This document shows, piece by piece, positions 21,401 through 32,734 of a stretch of DNA of 64,000 nucleotides. Under the pieces are notes generated by a model, which ran no database searches, was not told the origin of the DNA, and saw only the letters and a list, made by a program, of their open reading frames with translations. The number at the start of each line of letters is the position of its first letter. Positions within the stretch are counted from its first letter, which is position 1. The translations under genes and the position numbers were made by a program. Source of the DNA: Protopterus annectens. Taxonomy: Eukaryota; Chordata; Ceratodontiformes; Protopteridae. The stretch covers positions 476,055,717 through 476,119,716 of the forward strand of contig NC_056738.1 of assembly GCF_019279795.1 (NCBI RefSeq). Reading direction: 5' to 3'.

Positions 21401-22369
21401 CTAGGGTGGTAGGTTTAGAATTTGAGCCTTGCCTAAAAAGGCACTATGGGGTGGCAAGAGCCTTAGCCAATATCCGAATCCCAGGGTGACAGGTGCAAGC
21501 CGTCCCTTGAAGCAGCGTGGCTTGTCAAGCATGTCATCCCAGGCAGACAGACACTGGATCCCCTTTGAATGACACCAGACATTAAGCCAATTGTTAAAGC
21601 TGATCATCTTGTCTCTATATTGTGGCATCATTCTTGGTGAAGGAAGGATACTGCTCAGGGTTAGGGTCATACCTGCCTGGGCTACATAATCAGAGAGCTC
21701 CTCTATGTCTCTTTTCATGTAGTCCAGGGAGGTACATCTCAGGTCGTTCACACCAGCATGGACAATGACTGTGTCATATTTGTACTTGCCGTGGAGTGAC
21801 CCGAGTGCTTGTGTTATGTGGCGGATTCTAGCGCCCGATAGGCAGCTTACTGTGACCCTCTCCTTGTTCAGCCTGGTGAGTGGGACGCCAGTGTGTCTGA
21901 CTATGGAGTCACCTATGACAAGTATGTTTGGTGTTGTATTTGGCCTTAAGGGCTGTGACTGCTTTGCACACTGCTTTTGTGGTTTATGTGTTGCTTGTGG
22001 GGTGTCTTGAGGTAGCAGTTGTTTGGGTGTCTGCTTTGGAGGCCTCTGCTGTTTAGGTAAATTTTTACTCAGAGCCTCCGAGTATGTCTTTGTGTGTTTA
22101 TGTGTTTGATTCAGTGGAGTGGTAGCATTATGTGAGGCTGGTTTTGTGGTGTGTGTAGTTGCCTTCTCCTCCTGTCTGGTCTTGCCAGTCCTGAGTTGAG
22201 AGAGCTCAGCCTCCAGTTTGGCTAAATAGCTGCATCTCTCACAAGTATTTGTGTTATGTGGGAGGAGGAGAGGGTTGTCTGTGTACATGAGGCAGTTATA
22301 ACATTGCCTCAAGATTCCCAGATTCACCAGCTGGACCAGAGAGGAGATTGACAACTGACCTTTGGACAT
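21401..22369 (-). CDS. CR1 copy 4 ORF1 with SGNH esterase domain (open frame, 322 aa)
   Basis: This is the only intact CR1 ORF1 here. Its start MSKGQL is shared with copy 1. Residues 23-50 hold two CxxC pairs (QCYNC and TCERC), a zinc-binding arrangement like the PHD/zinc-knuckle region described for CR1 ORF1. A basic, Gln/Pro/Thr-rich linker follows to about residue 145. The esterase shows block I LVIGDSIVRHTG, then VSCLSGARIRHI, then block III VHAGVNDLRCTSLDYM. Ser and Asn of the SGNH set are visible; I did not pin down the C-terminal His. The protein should bind element RNA and possibly lipids or membranes, but the esterase's role is unproven. The frame is open, though ORF2 is dead, so it is probably not expressed usefully. 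Confidence 0.85.
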   Translation of the reverse strand: MSKGQLSISSLVQLVNLGILRQCYNCLMYTDNPLLLPHNTNTCERCSYLAKLEAELSQLRTGKTRQEEKATTHTTKPASHNATTPLNQTHKHTKTYSEALSKNLPKQQRPPKQTPKQLLPQDTPQATHKPQKQCAKQSQPLRPNTTPNILVIGDSIVRHTGVPLTRLNKERVTVSCLSGARIRHITQALGSLHGKYKYDTVIVHAGVNDLRCTSLDYMKRDIEELSDYVAQAGMTLTLSSILPSPRMMPQYRDKMISFNNWLNVWCHSKGIQCLSAWDDMLDKPRCFKGRLAPVTLGFGYWLRLLPPHSAFLGKAQILNLPP

Positions 22370-24552
22370 GCTAGAATAATATTGGGAAATCCTTAATTGA
22401 AAACAAGGGCCAGTGGGGAGTGAGGGTGTAGTGCTTTTAATTTTTAGTGCTGACTTATATAATTGCTTTAGTGAGCAAGTGCCAGGTAACTTGAGTGCAA
22501 TGTGTTACAAGTAACTAAATGCAAAAACGACAAACAGTAAATTTCTTTCAAGTGAAACAAGGAAATAAGTACAGTAAGCAATGCAGATATCACTAGAGAT
22601 CCACAGAAGCGCTGAGAAGTTGCATATTAGGTGGAATTAGCTTCCAGGGAAATAACAAGCAAACAAACAACAAGCATATAAACAAAGCTAGATTCAGTAG
22701 GCCTGGATCTAGTCTATGCTAGAGCAAACAGTTCAAATATTCAGGCACTATAAACCTTTAACCAGAAAATTCCCAGCTCAGAAGGGCAGAGTCCAGCCTC
22801 TTCTCCCACAAGAGTGCAGACCACGAACCTTCTTAATGTAAAATAACTGGCCTGAAGCCCAAGTGCCTAAACCAGAACTAATACACTTGGACACTGGGCT
22901 CTCAATCAGCAGTTCCCAACTTAGAAGGATGAAAGCTACCTGTCCTGCCACCACAGTGCTTGCCACAAACCTTCCTAATGTAAAACAACTGGTCTGAAGC
23001 CCAAGTGCTTAATCCAAAAGACTTGAATGATAGCTACACTTTAATCAAGTTACAACCAAACAGTAATAAATACCATTGAATACTTTAGAGAATGTCTGGA
23101 TTAGTGCTCAAGTTACACAAACAAAGCTAGATCCAGCAGGCCCGAATCCAGTCTATGCCACAGCAAACAAGGCGCACCAACTTCAGTAAGAAACAGTTCA
23201 GATATGCATGCACTATAAGCCTTTAACCAGAAATTCCCAGCTCAGTAGGGCAGAGTCCAGCCTCTCCTCCCACAAGAGTGCAGACCACGAACCCTCTTAA
23301 TGTAAAATAACTGGCTTGAAAGCCCAAGTGCTTAAACCAGAATTAATACACTTTTAGAATAACAGACACTGAGCCCTCAATCAGCAGTTCTCAACCTAGA
23401 AGGATGTAAGCTACCTGTTCTGCCACAACAGTGCAGACCACAAACCCTCTCAGTGCAAAACAACTAACTGGTCCGAAGCCCAAGTGTTTAAACCAAAAGG
23501 CTTAGAATGAGTCACACCAAGCAGTAATAAATACAATTGAGTATTTTAAGATGATGCAAAAGTAAAAAGAAGTAGGTAAAAACAAAAGTACAGTAAAAGC
23601 AGATGAAATTTTTTTTTTTTTTCTGAACAAGTGCTGAGATCAAAGAAACAGATTTGAGTGCTGAAACTAGAAAACTGGCTAGTTATAAGAAAAAAACAAG
23701 CTAGAAAGCTTCCCTTAAACACAGAAGGGCTTGGAGGCTCAGAAGCCTACAAATAGTCTGTACCACTTAACAAGAAAGGCAGGAAATAAGCTTAATTTTT
23801 TTTTTCTATTTCCCAGATGCTCTCTTTGTACACAGTAGGAGTGCCTGAAAACAGAATATGATCTCACTGCACTCAGTTGAGTGAGCAAATGAGATGGGCC
23901 CAGAGGCAGGCTGAGGGGCGGGCAGTTTCAATGCCACTAAGATTAACACCAAAACAAAAACAGCGCGGGTGGGTGGGAATATAACCAAGTTCTTAGCTGG
24001 CCAAGCTGAAGTTTTAAAGCAGGAATTATTTCACATGCACCAGTTTAAATATGCAAGGACAGGAAATCAAAGAATGTGGCTACCCCCACACCTGTAATTA
24101 CTAGCAAATAACAACATTCAGCCAACACTAGCTTTAGTTCAAGTTACTGAAGAGCAGAATAACTTCAGATAAAAATTCCTTCAACACTCCTTCATACACA
24201 GTTTAAATCAATTTAAATACTGTATTTTTTTAAAAAAAAAGTGCAGAAAAAGGTACTTAAATTCTCTTATACGTCCAGTTGAATATAATCAAGTTCTTAG
24301 CTGGCCAAGCTGAAGTTTTAAAGCAGGAATTATTTCACATGCACCAGTTTAAATATGCAAGGACAGGAAATCAAAGAATGTGGCTACCCCACACCTGTAA
24401 TTACTAGCAAATAACAAAATTCAGCCAACACTAGCTTTAGTTCAAGTTACTGAAGAGCAGAATAACTTCAGATAAAAATTCCTTCAACACTCCTTCATAC
24501 ACAGTTTAAATCAATTTAAATACTGTATTTTTAAAAAAAAAAAAGTGCAGAA
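22370..24552 (-). repeat. CR1 copy 4 5' UTR made of nested tandem repeats
   Basis: Two tandem systems are present. A ~438-bp unit starts near 22683 and again near 23121 (ACAAAGCTAGAT-CAG). Each unit contains two diverged ~146-bp subunits (CCCAGCTCAGAAGGGCAG... and CCCAACTTAGAAGGATG...) ending in AAGCCCAAGTG. Further 5', a 303-bp unit starts at 23978 and repeats at 24281, with the second copy truncated at 24552. Tandem 5' monomers act as promoters in rodent L1s. A similar role here is inference. Confidence 0.8.
23978..24552 (-). repeat. 303-bp tandem 5' monomers (1.9 copies)
   Basis: GAATATAA-CAAGTTCTTAGCTGG starts both units (23978 and 24281). They are almost identical over 270 bases (one extra C in the first, A-run length differences), so this duplication is recent relative to the element's other damage. 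The second unit stops at GTGCAGAAA, where L1 sequence begins. Confidence 0.9.
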
Positions 24553-27500
24553 AGGATGGTTGTTTATTAAAGTATAATAATCCCAGTATGATTTTTCATG
24601 ATAATTTTTTGTTTTTTTAACAATTTTATAAATATTAGACAAATAACCTGTACCCTGATAAGGTTGTTTTGTGATAAGAATAAGGTATTCAATAAGTTTT
24701 AGAGCTTCCTGTCTAACTGAAGGTTGCCTTTGTTCTATTTTATTTATAAGAAAATGTCTTACATTTTGTAAAAGTAACCAGTAGTCTTTATTTATATTAT
24801 AATTGTAAGTTATCTGTTCATTTGTTAGGATTTTCCCTTTCTCTATAAGTTGATGCCAAAAGAATAATGATTTTTTCTTGAGTATATTCATTTTAGAGAT
24901 TTGTGATGTATCTAGAATATTGGGTGTAAAAGCTATAGGGAAAATAAGAAAAATCCAAGAATTAATATTTGGTATTTTGTTTGTATATGTTTTGAACATT
25001 GAAAGTGTAGAGCCTATATAGTTTGATGGTGATTTATTAATATTATTCCTTTTCCCTAAAAATAACCTTTTAACATTCATATAAGGGGTGATGATATTAT
25101 TGTTAAGTTGTCTTGTATGTGATTGTAATTGATTTCTATGTAAATCTGCTCATGGGCTTGTTTCCGTATAGGTGTGTATGAATTATTTAACCATAGTATT
25201 ATATTTTTAATAACAGATGAGGTAATATATAAATCAATATCCAGTGAATTAATTCCACCATCTTCCCAATCTGGTAAATGTGTATTTAAGGCTATATGGG
25301 GTTTATTTGGAAACCATAGAACATTTTAAATTAGTTTATTGTATCTTTGAATAATATATTTGGGAGGTGGCAATGAAATATTTTGTATTAAGTATACTAT
25401 TTTGGGAAATATGATTACTTTAATAAGATATAATCTGTCTGTTGTTGAAAAGATGTATTTATTCCAGTAACCAATTGTTTGTTCTATTTTGTCTAGTATT
25501 TTATTATAGTTAAATATTAGAGAATCTGTTAATTCATTGAGTAGATTTATTCCCAGATATAATAATTTATTTTATGTTACTATATATTTGGAAAATCTTT
25601 TGTTTATATATTTTTTACAGTTACAGGGCATAATTTTAGTTTTGTTTTCATTAAATATTAACCCTGAAATATTTTGAAATGTATTCATGGTGTTAAATAA
25701 AGCATTCAAAGACTCATTGGCATCTGAGAGAGTTAATAGTATGTCATCAGCAAAGAGGTGGATTTTAAGGTTTAACATTTTATTAATACAAATGCCCTTT
25801 ATGTTATTGTTTGATCTGATTTGATTTGCAAAGGGTTCTATGAGTAATGCAAATAACAATGGTGATAAAGGGCAACCTTGTTTAGTTCCCTTTTTGATTG
25901 TTATAGGGCCTGATCTATGTGATCCTAGTTTAACATATGCAGTAGATTTTTCATATAGTATTTGGATAAGATTATTAAAATTAGAAGGAAAGTTATATTC
26001 TTTTAAAACTAATGAAAGAAAGTTTCAGTTAACTGAATCAAAAGCTTTATTAATATCTAATGAGATTACATTTAAATCTAGGACTTTATGTTTGCTATAG
26101 TCTATTAATGTTAGTATTCTTTTAATATTATCTGAAGTATTTCTTCCTTTAATAAAGCCTGTTTGATCTTTGTAAATTAAGAAAGGAAGAAAGTGTTTGA
26201 TCCTATCTGTGTATATAGCCATAAACATCTTATAGTCTATATTGAGTAATGATATTGGCCTATATGAGGAGCACTACTTCTCATCTTTATCTGGTTTGAT
26301 AATTGGGGATCTCAATGAATATTTCCAAGAGGGTGGTATGTTCAAATCTTTCTTGGCTATATCATATACTTTTAATAGTAAGGATATGGCTTGATTGGGT
26401 ATTAATGTATGCATTTCTGGTAGCATATTGTCTGGGCCAGGTGCTTTATTTGTCTTGAGCTTTTTAATTTGTGATTTTAATTCTGTCATATTGATTGGTT
26501 TGTTTATAATGTCTATTTGTTCTTGTGTTAATTTAATATGAATATTATTTTCTAAGTATTTTTTATATCCTTAGTAGGTGTATCCTGAGTGTTTATGGAA
26601 TTATCAATGTTAAATTGAAGTCTGAATGCTTCTAAAATATCATTTAGATCCATAACTTTTTTGTTAGTATTAGGAATAAATATTTCTTTTATTTGCTTAG
26701 ATTTAATTTTTTTTGTTCTATTAGTTAAGTGTCTCAGGTGTGTTGAATTAGTAGAGTATGAGTTTATTTTTATCTTTTCTAAGTTAATCATAATCTTATG
26801 ATGTAACAATTCTGCATACTTCTTATTGATTTGCGTAAGTTGTTGAACTTAAGTAGTATTACCCTATTGTATTTCCAGTTTCAATTTGTCTGCTTTGTTT
26901 TGTAAGTCTAGCATATCTTTATTCCATAACTTCCTTTTATTTATGTACCAGGATAATATTTTCCCATATGTAACTGCTTTTAATGAATCCCAGACATATA
27001 TGTCTGAAATATCTTCTGTGTAGTTTATTTCTAGAACATTTTTGATTGTTTCTTCATAAAATTCTTTAAAATCTGTCAATTTTGTGATATAGGAAGGTAT
27101 CCTAGTAATGGGATTTGAATAAAAAGGTGTAAGCTCTATCTCAAAGACTATGGCATTATGATCAGATAAAGGACAATTTATAATTTTGACTTTGTCAATT
27201 TTTTTATTAGGTCATTGGCAACATATAGTCTATCAATTCTAGAGTTAGTTTTATATCTATTTGAATAAAATGTGAAGATTAGTGAGTCTGGTTCTGCAAA
27301 TGCATTTATATCTTTTAAATATAATGTATCTACAAATTTTAATAGTGCTTTAGAGATAGGTTGTTTTCTTCTTTTAGATTTAGAATCTGTATCTTTTTCA
27401 TTCATTATACAGTTGAAGTCTCCTGCCAATATCAGGCTACCCTTAGTTAAATGAATTATCTCTTCAAAGTGCTGTTTAACTGTTCTTAATCTTAGTCCTG

Positions 27501-27835
27501 GGATCCAATATAGATTTACTAATGTATAGATTCTCTTATTTAATTCTATTGTAGCTAGACAAAACATACCTGATGTATCTTGATAAGTAGTAATTATTTT
27601 AGGTGTTATAGTTGAGTTGCGAAGTAGTATAGCTACTCCTCTTTTTTTTTGTTTTGTATTGAGAGTTTATTAGTACTGTGTAATTATTAATATTTAAGTT
27701 GTTTATATCTCTATCTAATAAGTGTGTCTCTTGTAAGAAGACTATTTGTGGTTTATGTACGTTTATGTACTTGAATAGGTTTCTCCTTTTATTACTTTTA
27801 TTTAGACCATTAACATTTATGGATAAACATTTCAT
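24553..27835 (-). pseudogene. L1-like ORF2: APE endonuclease and reverse transcriptase
   Basis: This is the N-terminal three quarters of an L1 ORF2. The endonuclease starts MKCLSINVNGLNKSNKRRNL at 27835. It continues with IVFLQETHLLDRD and LILAGDFNCIMNEKDTDS (about 27440), then SRIDRLYVANDL, all L1-type APE blocks. The RT shows LKTNKAPGPDNMLPEM (about 26440), DQTGFIKGRNTSDNIKRIL, NVISLDINKAFDSVN (about 26060) and KQGCPLSPLLFALLIEP. The catalytic FADD is at 25754-25743. The thumb/C-terminal part (25080-24553) is open until the CR1 junction. The blocks lie in several frames with stops between them. AT content is high, and the style is closest to Tx1/L1 elements of fishes and amphibians. Confidence 0.88.
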
Positions 27836-30800
27836 TTCCTAGTTATGAGTTTGTTTTATATGTGAGTTTATGTAAATATTGTTTATTCTTAGTTCCATCT
27901 TGGATACAGAATTCAAAAAGCTTTTCTTGTATGGTTTTTGTACGTTTCTGAGTATCACCAAAGTGATAAAATAAAAAAAACAAAGAACTTCCAAACTTGT
28001 AGTTCTTAACTTTAAAAAGCATTCCCTATCACTATGAGGTAATATACCTCTTTGTTTGGTTAGTGAATCTAACCAAACAAACTTTCTACCCTCACAAATA
28101 ATATTTGAATCAGTTTCTCTTATCCTCTTAGTTTTTAAATAAAGATAATTGAACAATATATTAAGATAATCTAATCAGCTAAATATATATAAATATATGC
28201 TTTACTCTTATCTTATTGTAATTCAGTAATACTTATTTCTAATCAGGTTTCAAAAAGGTACAAATATTTAGACTAAGGTAGTGTCATTTCAAAATAGTTT
28301 AAGGTATTAATAAACATTTTCTCATGTTAAAAACTATAACTGTATATTGCAAACATCTGTTGAAAACTATTTACTGACATTACTGTACAATACAATACTA
28401 TTGTTGTGTAAATGTTTTTAGACTACTCAAGTCTGAAACCAATGTTTAGATTAGTATTTGCAAAGTCACATTGGAATAAAAACATGAATAGTTCTGAAAC
28501 TACATATTTCCTGTTTAACATAAACTGAAATGCAATACAATGTACAAGTATATTAATATTTCTTTAGTGGACATTAAATATGTTCATCTGGTTGCATTTT
28601 TCAGCTTTTCAAAGACAATTCCCATGGCTGGAGACAACAAAATTAAAATTTAGAAGTCTCCCTTATCTAAGAGACTGCTTATAATGTTGTTACTTGATTG
28701 AGTGTTTTGTTGTTAACACTTTTATCAATTTTCATAGGAACTTTGTATAATCAAAAAGACACAGTACAGAGGTAAAACTACAATGCACTTGACCACATTT
28801 TCAAATCAAACATCTATGTATATCACATATTAACTCTTACAGCTTAGACTGACACTTAACCAGTGAGTTTATTTGCTGACAATAACTGTTGGAGATATAA
28901 TTTTGGCTTACTTAACACCATTAATTTAACCTTATGATTGAATACCATTTTAGAATTAAACATCAGCATCTTCTCATTATAGTATTTAAAAAGTATACTG
29001 AAGAACATATAAAAAAATGGAAGCTGCTAAGATTTAAACTATTATGTATGAAAATGTTGCAGGTTAAAATTCCTAACCCACTTTGCAGTAAATAGACAAA
29101 ATTTATTTAAACAATGGGGTAATACCTTTATTAAGTCAGAAAGGTGATTAAGAAGCTTGTTTTTCCTCTAATATCAGAGGATAGCTATGGTGATCCATGC
29201 ACTGCAAGAGTATTATTTATCCTGGTAATTGCTTTATGACTGTATATAGAAATATTTAATTCAAATAATTAACTGGCATTACAACAATGTTTCTCAGAAA
29301 AAGTTGTTTTGCAGTTAATGACTAGATAGAACGCTTCATTTAGAGGATACACTTATCAAATGTCAAGTGCTTTAGCTATAATATAAGTGTCCCCTCAAAT
29401 TAATCCCTGATGAAATTGCTGCTTACTAAACTTGCAGACTAATATTGGTGTCTTTTCATGTAGTCATATTGGAACGTGAAAATACAGGTCTGCTGATCAG
29501 GAACAATCAGGCTCTCAACTGCTAGACAATGCTATACATTTGTCTGCAGAAAGGTTTGAGAATTACAGTTGCATTGTCAAGCATTTTTGTTTAGACTAAC
29601 AGTAACATGATATACCCACATACACTAGTATTGTGTCATTCTTGATAATGCAAAAAGCCAGGTAATATTATAAGAAGGGTGTAGCCACAGCCAGGTAATA
29701 TAATAAGAAGAGTACAGCCGCAGTCGTTACTCAGATGAGTAAATGGGAACAACATGAGCCATCTAAGGAAGCATAGCTTGCTGAGCACCTGCCACAATGT
29801 ATATTCACAATGCATGGTAACTTAGTAATAAATTAGGGTGTGGGCTAAGCCTCTCCCTCTGCTACTCAAACTGGATTCAATACAATATCTGTGTAGAACA
29901 TGGATTCTTCAACAAAGTTCAAACCTATATGGGATATAAATATTGTATAGTTGACACATTGGGTTAAATACTCTGTTGTTATGTTACTTATTTTAGTTGT
30001 TTATATGATTATTGCTTTTACTTTCTCTATCTAGTATATTGTACTGTTATTTTAATGTTTGATTTGCTAAATGTACATTTAACCTTCTTGTTGCAGCCCA
30101 TTTGTCCACTTGAGGGCATAGTTTGGCAGCAGGACATTAGTAGTATTTTTGTAGGGGCACCAGTGTGGCAAATGGCAATTTTCCTTAAAATAAACCTGCC
30201 CGTTGCTTGACAGTTACTAGTTTCTTAGAGAATTTGTAAAACAGCAGTGATTCTATTTCCTGATGATTAGTTTCTGCTCTTTAAACTTTGCTGTACAAAG
30301 CATAGTAAGGGATAGCTAAAATGTCTGGAAAACTAAACTGACAGAAAGACAAGCAGACATATGTCCTTATCTGTCAAGGTGCTAGAAGACATCAGAAGCC
30401 ATAAGCTGAAAGTGCTTCAAAAAATAGATCTGTGTATATTTAGATGAACCGCATATATTATTTATGTTTCATTAGAAGGAATTTAGGTTCCTGTATCTTT
30501 AAAAGTGAACCTAGCTTATTTCCTGACTAGACATCAATTAGAAAGAGTCAGGAGATGACGTATACAAGTAAATGCCACAAGCAATAAGGTACTCGAGTTT
30601 CTAGTGATATTTGTGGCTGTTAAATTGTCTCGAGAACAAAGTGGAAAAGGTATGTGTTTTTTCTTTTTTTTTTTCCCTTCTCTTACTTCATGACAAAATC
30701 ATGTAGTGTGCATGCGAGCACTCTAGTCTGCTGAGTAGTGTTCACATCTATCAAACTTTGCATTTTAATCATGCTATGCCTTATTTATTTATAAAAGAAA

Positions 30801-31184
30801 AGACAACAGGATATCTAAGTTACTTATAAGTATCTCTCAACTCCGGATGTCCAGAGCCATAACACACTTGACTCATAGCCGCAAAATATCACTCACAACA
30901 TATTTTTGCACTGTACTATATCAATATGTGCATATGGGTCAAAGACAGAACATCTTTTAAGGCTATTTAAAGTAGTCTTATGATACATCTAAACTGAAAT
31001 ACTTAATTTCAAAACCAACACATTTCCACCCAGCATTACTGTTTGTCCAAACAGGGACATTTTTAACTTATAGAAAGAAATGTTGTCAGGGATGTAACTG
31101 ATAATAAGTTATATAGCAGGCAATATAACCATATACTGATTAAAGTATTATAAGTTAATGAAGACTTTAAAAAAAGAAGTGAAA

Positions 31185-31234
<50 letters not shown>

Positions 31235-31466
31235 TTGAGAACATTATTATGTGTTGATTACTCTGATTAAGAATATGAAAATAATAGATGGATAATAATG
31301 AAAAATAGAGTAATGTTTAAATTATGCTTAGTATATTAATGTGACTTGAGATAAATGTATTTAAATTTATGCTAATTTTGACATTTAAAGTATAATTGAA
31401 AACAGTACCTGTTTCAGTGCAACTTGAAGACAGAAAGAACTTTTCTTTTATTGTTAGTATTATTAT
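27836..31466. other. 3.6-kb AT-rich stretch between L1 ORF1 and ORF2, unassigned
   Basis: L1 ORF1 and ORF2 are normally separated by tens to a few hundred bases, so most of this stretch is probably an insertion or a subfamily-specific segment. No open frame with a known domain is present. A (TA)n tract lies at 31188-31231. A short imperfect direct repeat (AGCCAGGTAATAT-ATAAGAAG) occurs near 29655-29725. AAAGAACTT occurs at about 27982 and again at about 31433 and could be a target duplication, but such a match could arise by chance. Confidence 0.5.
31188..31231. repeat. (TA)n microsatellite
   Basis: About 22 uninterrupted AT/TA dinucleotides. Confidence 0.97.
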
Positions 31467-32405
31467 TTAATTTTTTACAGAATATAGCATATGTAACATT
31501 ATTTGTCCTTTAGTTTTTTTTTTCTTTTGCTCAACAGTTTTCCAGTTATTTACTTCAGCATTTCTTTTTGGTGTACTAATTGTCCAGTCCATAAATTCTT
31601 CATGGGTTAGGATGTTGTTGTTTGTAAGGTATTTTATTGCTGAATCTACTGTTTTGAACACTTTTATTCCATTTGGTAGAAAAACTCTCAGTCTTGCTGG
31701 GAATAAAAGATGGGCTTTCAATTGCTTCTTCTGCAAGGTTTTTATTATTGGTAGAAATTATTTTCTTTTTGAAACCACCTTTGTAGAATAATCATTGCCA
31801 AATCTTATTAATGAATCATTGTATTTGATGAGATAATTTGCCCAAGCATTTCTTAATATAAGATTTTTATCTTGTGTAGAAAAAAGTCTCACAATTATGG
31901 ATCTCGGCTTGTTCTTACTTGGAGAAGAAGTATTTCCAGAAGCTGCTAGTGATCTATGCACATGTTCTATACCATATGAAAGAGCTTCAGGTATTTTTGT
32001 TACATCTGGTATCCAGGTGGTAAGGAAGTTTATCATATTGTCCCCTTCAGATTTTTCTGGTAGACCATATATTCTAATATTATTTCTTCTTGTTCAATTT
32101 TCCATATCATCAAGCTTTTCTAGTAAATATGTGTTTGGTTGAAGTAAGAATTCAGTTTGTTGTTCTTCTATTTGGACTTTAGTGTCAATGTCATTTAATG
32201 ACTGTTCAATAAGTGATATCTGTCCTTTCTGCTGAGTAAACATTTCTTGAAGCTGTTCTAGTTGTAGTGAGCACTTTTCTTTAAAAGTATCTATTTTATT
32301 GTCCATCTTGTCAATTTTTATTGTAAGTTCCTGTAAATTTGTAATGAGAGATTGCAGGTCTTTTTTGAGAGAAGAGTTTTGTGCTGAATTCCTTAGATGA
32401 CTCAT
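31467..32405 (-). pseudogene. L1-like ORF1 (coiled coil, RRM, C-terminal domain)
   Basis: This is the RNA-binding ORF1 protein of the L1-like element. Three open segments lie in one frame, separated by TGA (about 32091) and TAA (about 31755). Segment 1 (32405-32094) is a heptad-rich coiled coil (LQELTIKIDKMDNKIDTF). Segment 2 starts just after the TGA with NNIRIYGLPEKSEGDN, the L1 ORF1 RRM start. It continues to PRSIIVRLFSTQDKNLILRN. Segment 3 (31736-31467) is the C-terminal domain (HLLFPARLRVFLPNGIKVF). Domain order and size (about 310 codons) fit vertebrate L1 ORF1. The ATG at 32405 (MSHLRNSAQ) is taken as the start because it precedes the coiled coil directly. Confidence 0.85.
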
Positions 32406-32638
32406 GCTGTGAAGCTGATACTGGTGCTGATTTTCCAGTAATTAATTTGACAGGAGTTATTCAAGTTCTGACAATAAAATTTTTCTTATAGATAATCGAA
32501 GTTATTAGAAATAAGTTAGTAATAAATATTATTTCAGATTAAATATTATTTTGTAAAATTACTGTCAGAAATTGTATTGAGGTAAGATAGCTGAAATGAA
32601 GTGTAGCTATCAGTTCAGCATCCTAGCTATGCCCCCCC

Positions 32639-32652
32639 GAATGTGTATCATT
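32639..32652. repeat. Target-site duplication, right (L1)
   Basis: GAATGTGTATCATT directly follows the C-run at the L1 5' end and pairs with 17337-17350, with one mismatch. Confidence 0.85.
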
Positions 32653-32734
32653 GATGGACAGAATATGCTGAGGCAGAAAATGTCATTGGCAACGATATGC
32701 GAGTATAAGGAGACACAGTGAGAGAAAGTTGTAT

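Larger units (their letters stand above)
18475..24552 (-). mobile_element. CR1-type retrotransposon, copy 4, near full length with compound 5' UTR
   Basis: This is the most complete CR1 in the window (6.1 kb). It is inserted in the minus-strand L1 ORF2 and has the same orientation. The 3' tail at 18475-18500 is three CATAGGTT repeats. ORF2 (about 18585-21380), ORF1 (21401-22369) and a 2.2-kb 5' UTR (22370-24552) follow. The L1 reading frame stops at 24552 and resumes at 18474, which defines both ends well. I found no clear target-site duplication, as is usual for CR1. Confidence 0.9.
17351..32638 (-). mobile_element. L1/Tx1-like LINE, near full length, interrupted
   Basis: This is a minus-strand L1-group element bounded by a 14-bp target-site duplication. 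Its 3' end is the T-rich run at 17351 (the poly-A tail on the minus strand). Its 5' end is the C-run at about 32631-32638, read as a G-run followed by CATAGCTAGG. The order on the minus strand is: 5' UTR (32638-32406), ORF1 (32405-31467), a 3.6-kb gap, ORF2 N-terminus to thumb (27835-24553), the CR1 copy 4 insertion (24552-18475), ORF2 C-terminus (18474 to about 18099), and 3' UTR. Without the CR1, ORF2 would be about 1250 codons, the usual L1 length. Many stops show that the copy is dead. Confidence 0.88.

Noticed and set aside
21765-22010. Plus-strand frame opposite CR1 ORF1
   Set aside because: Antisense shadow of the esterase ORF1.
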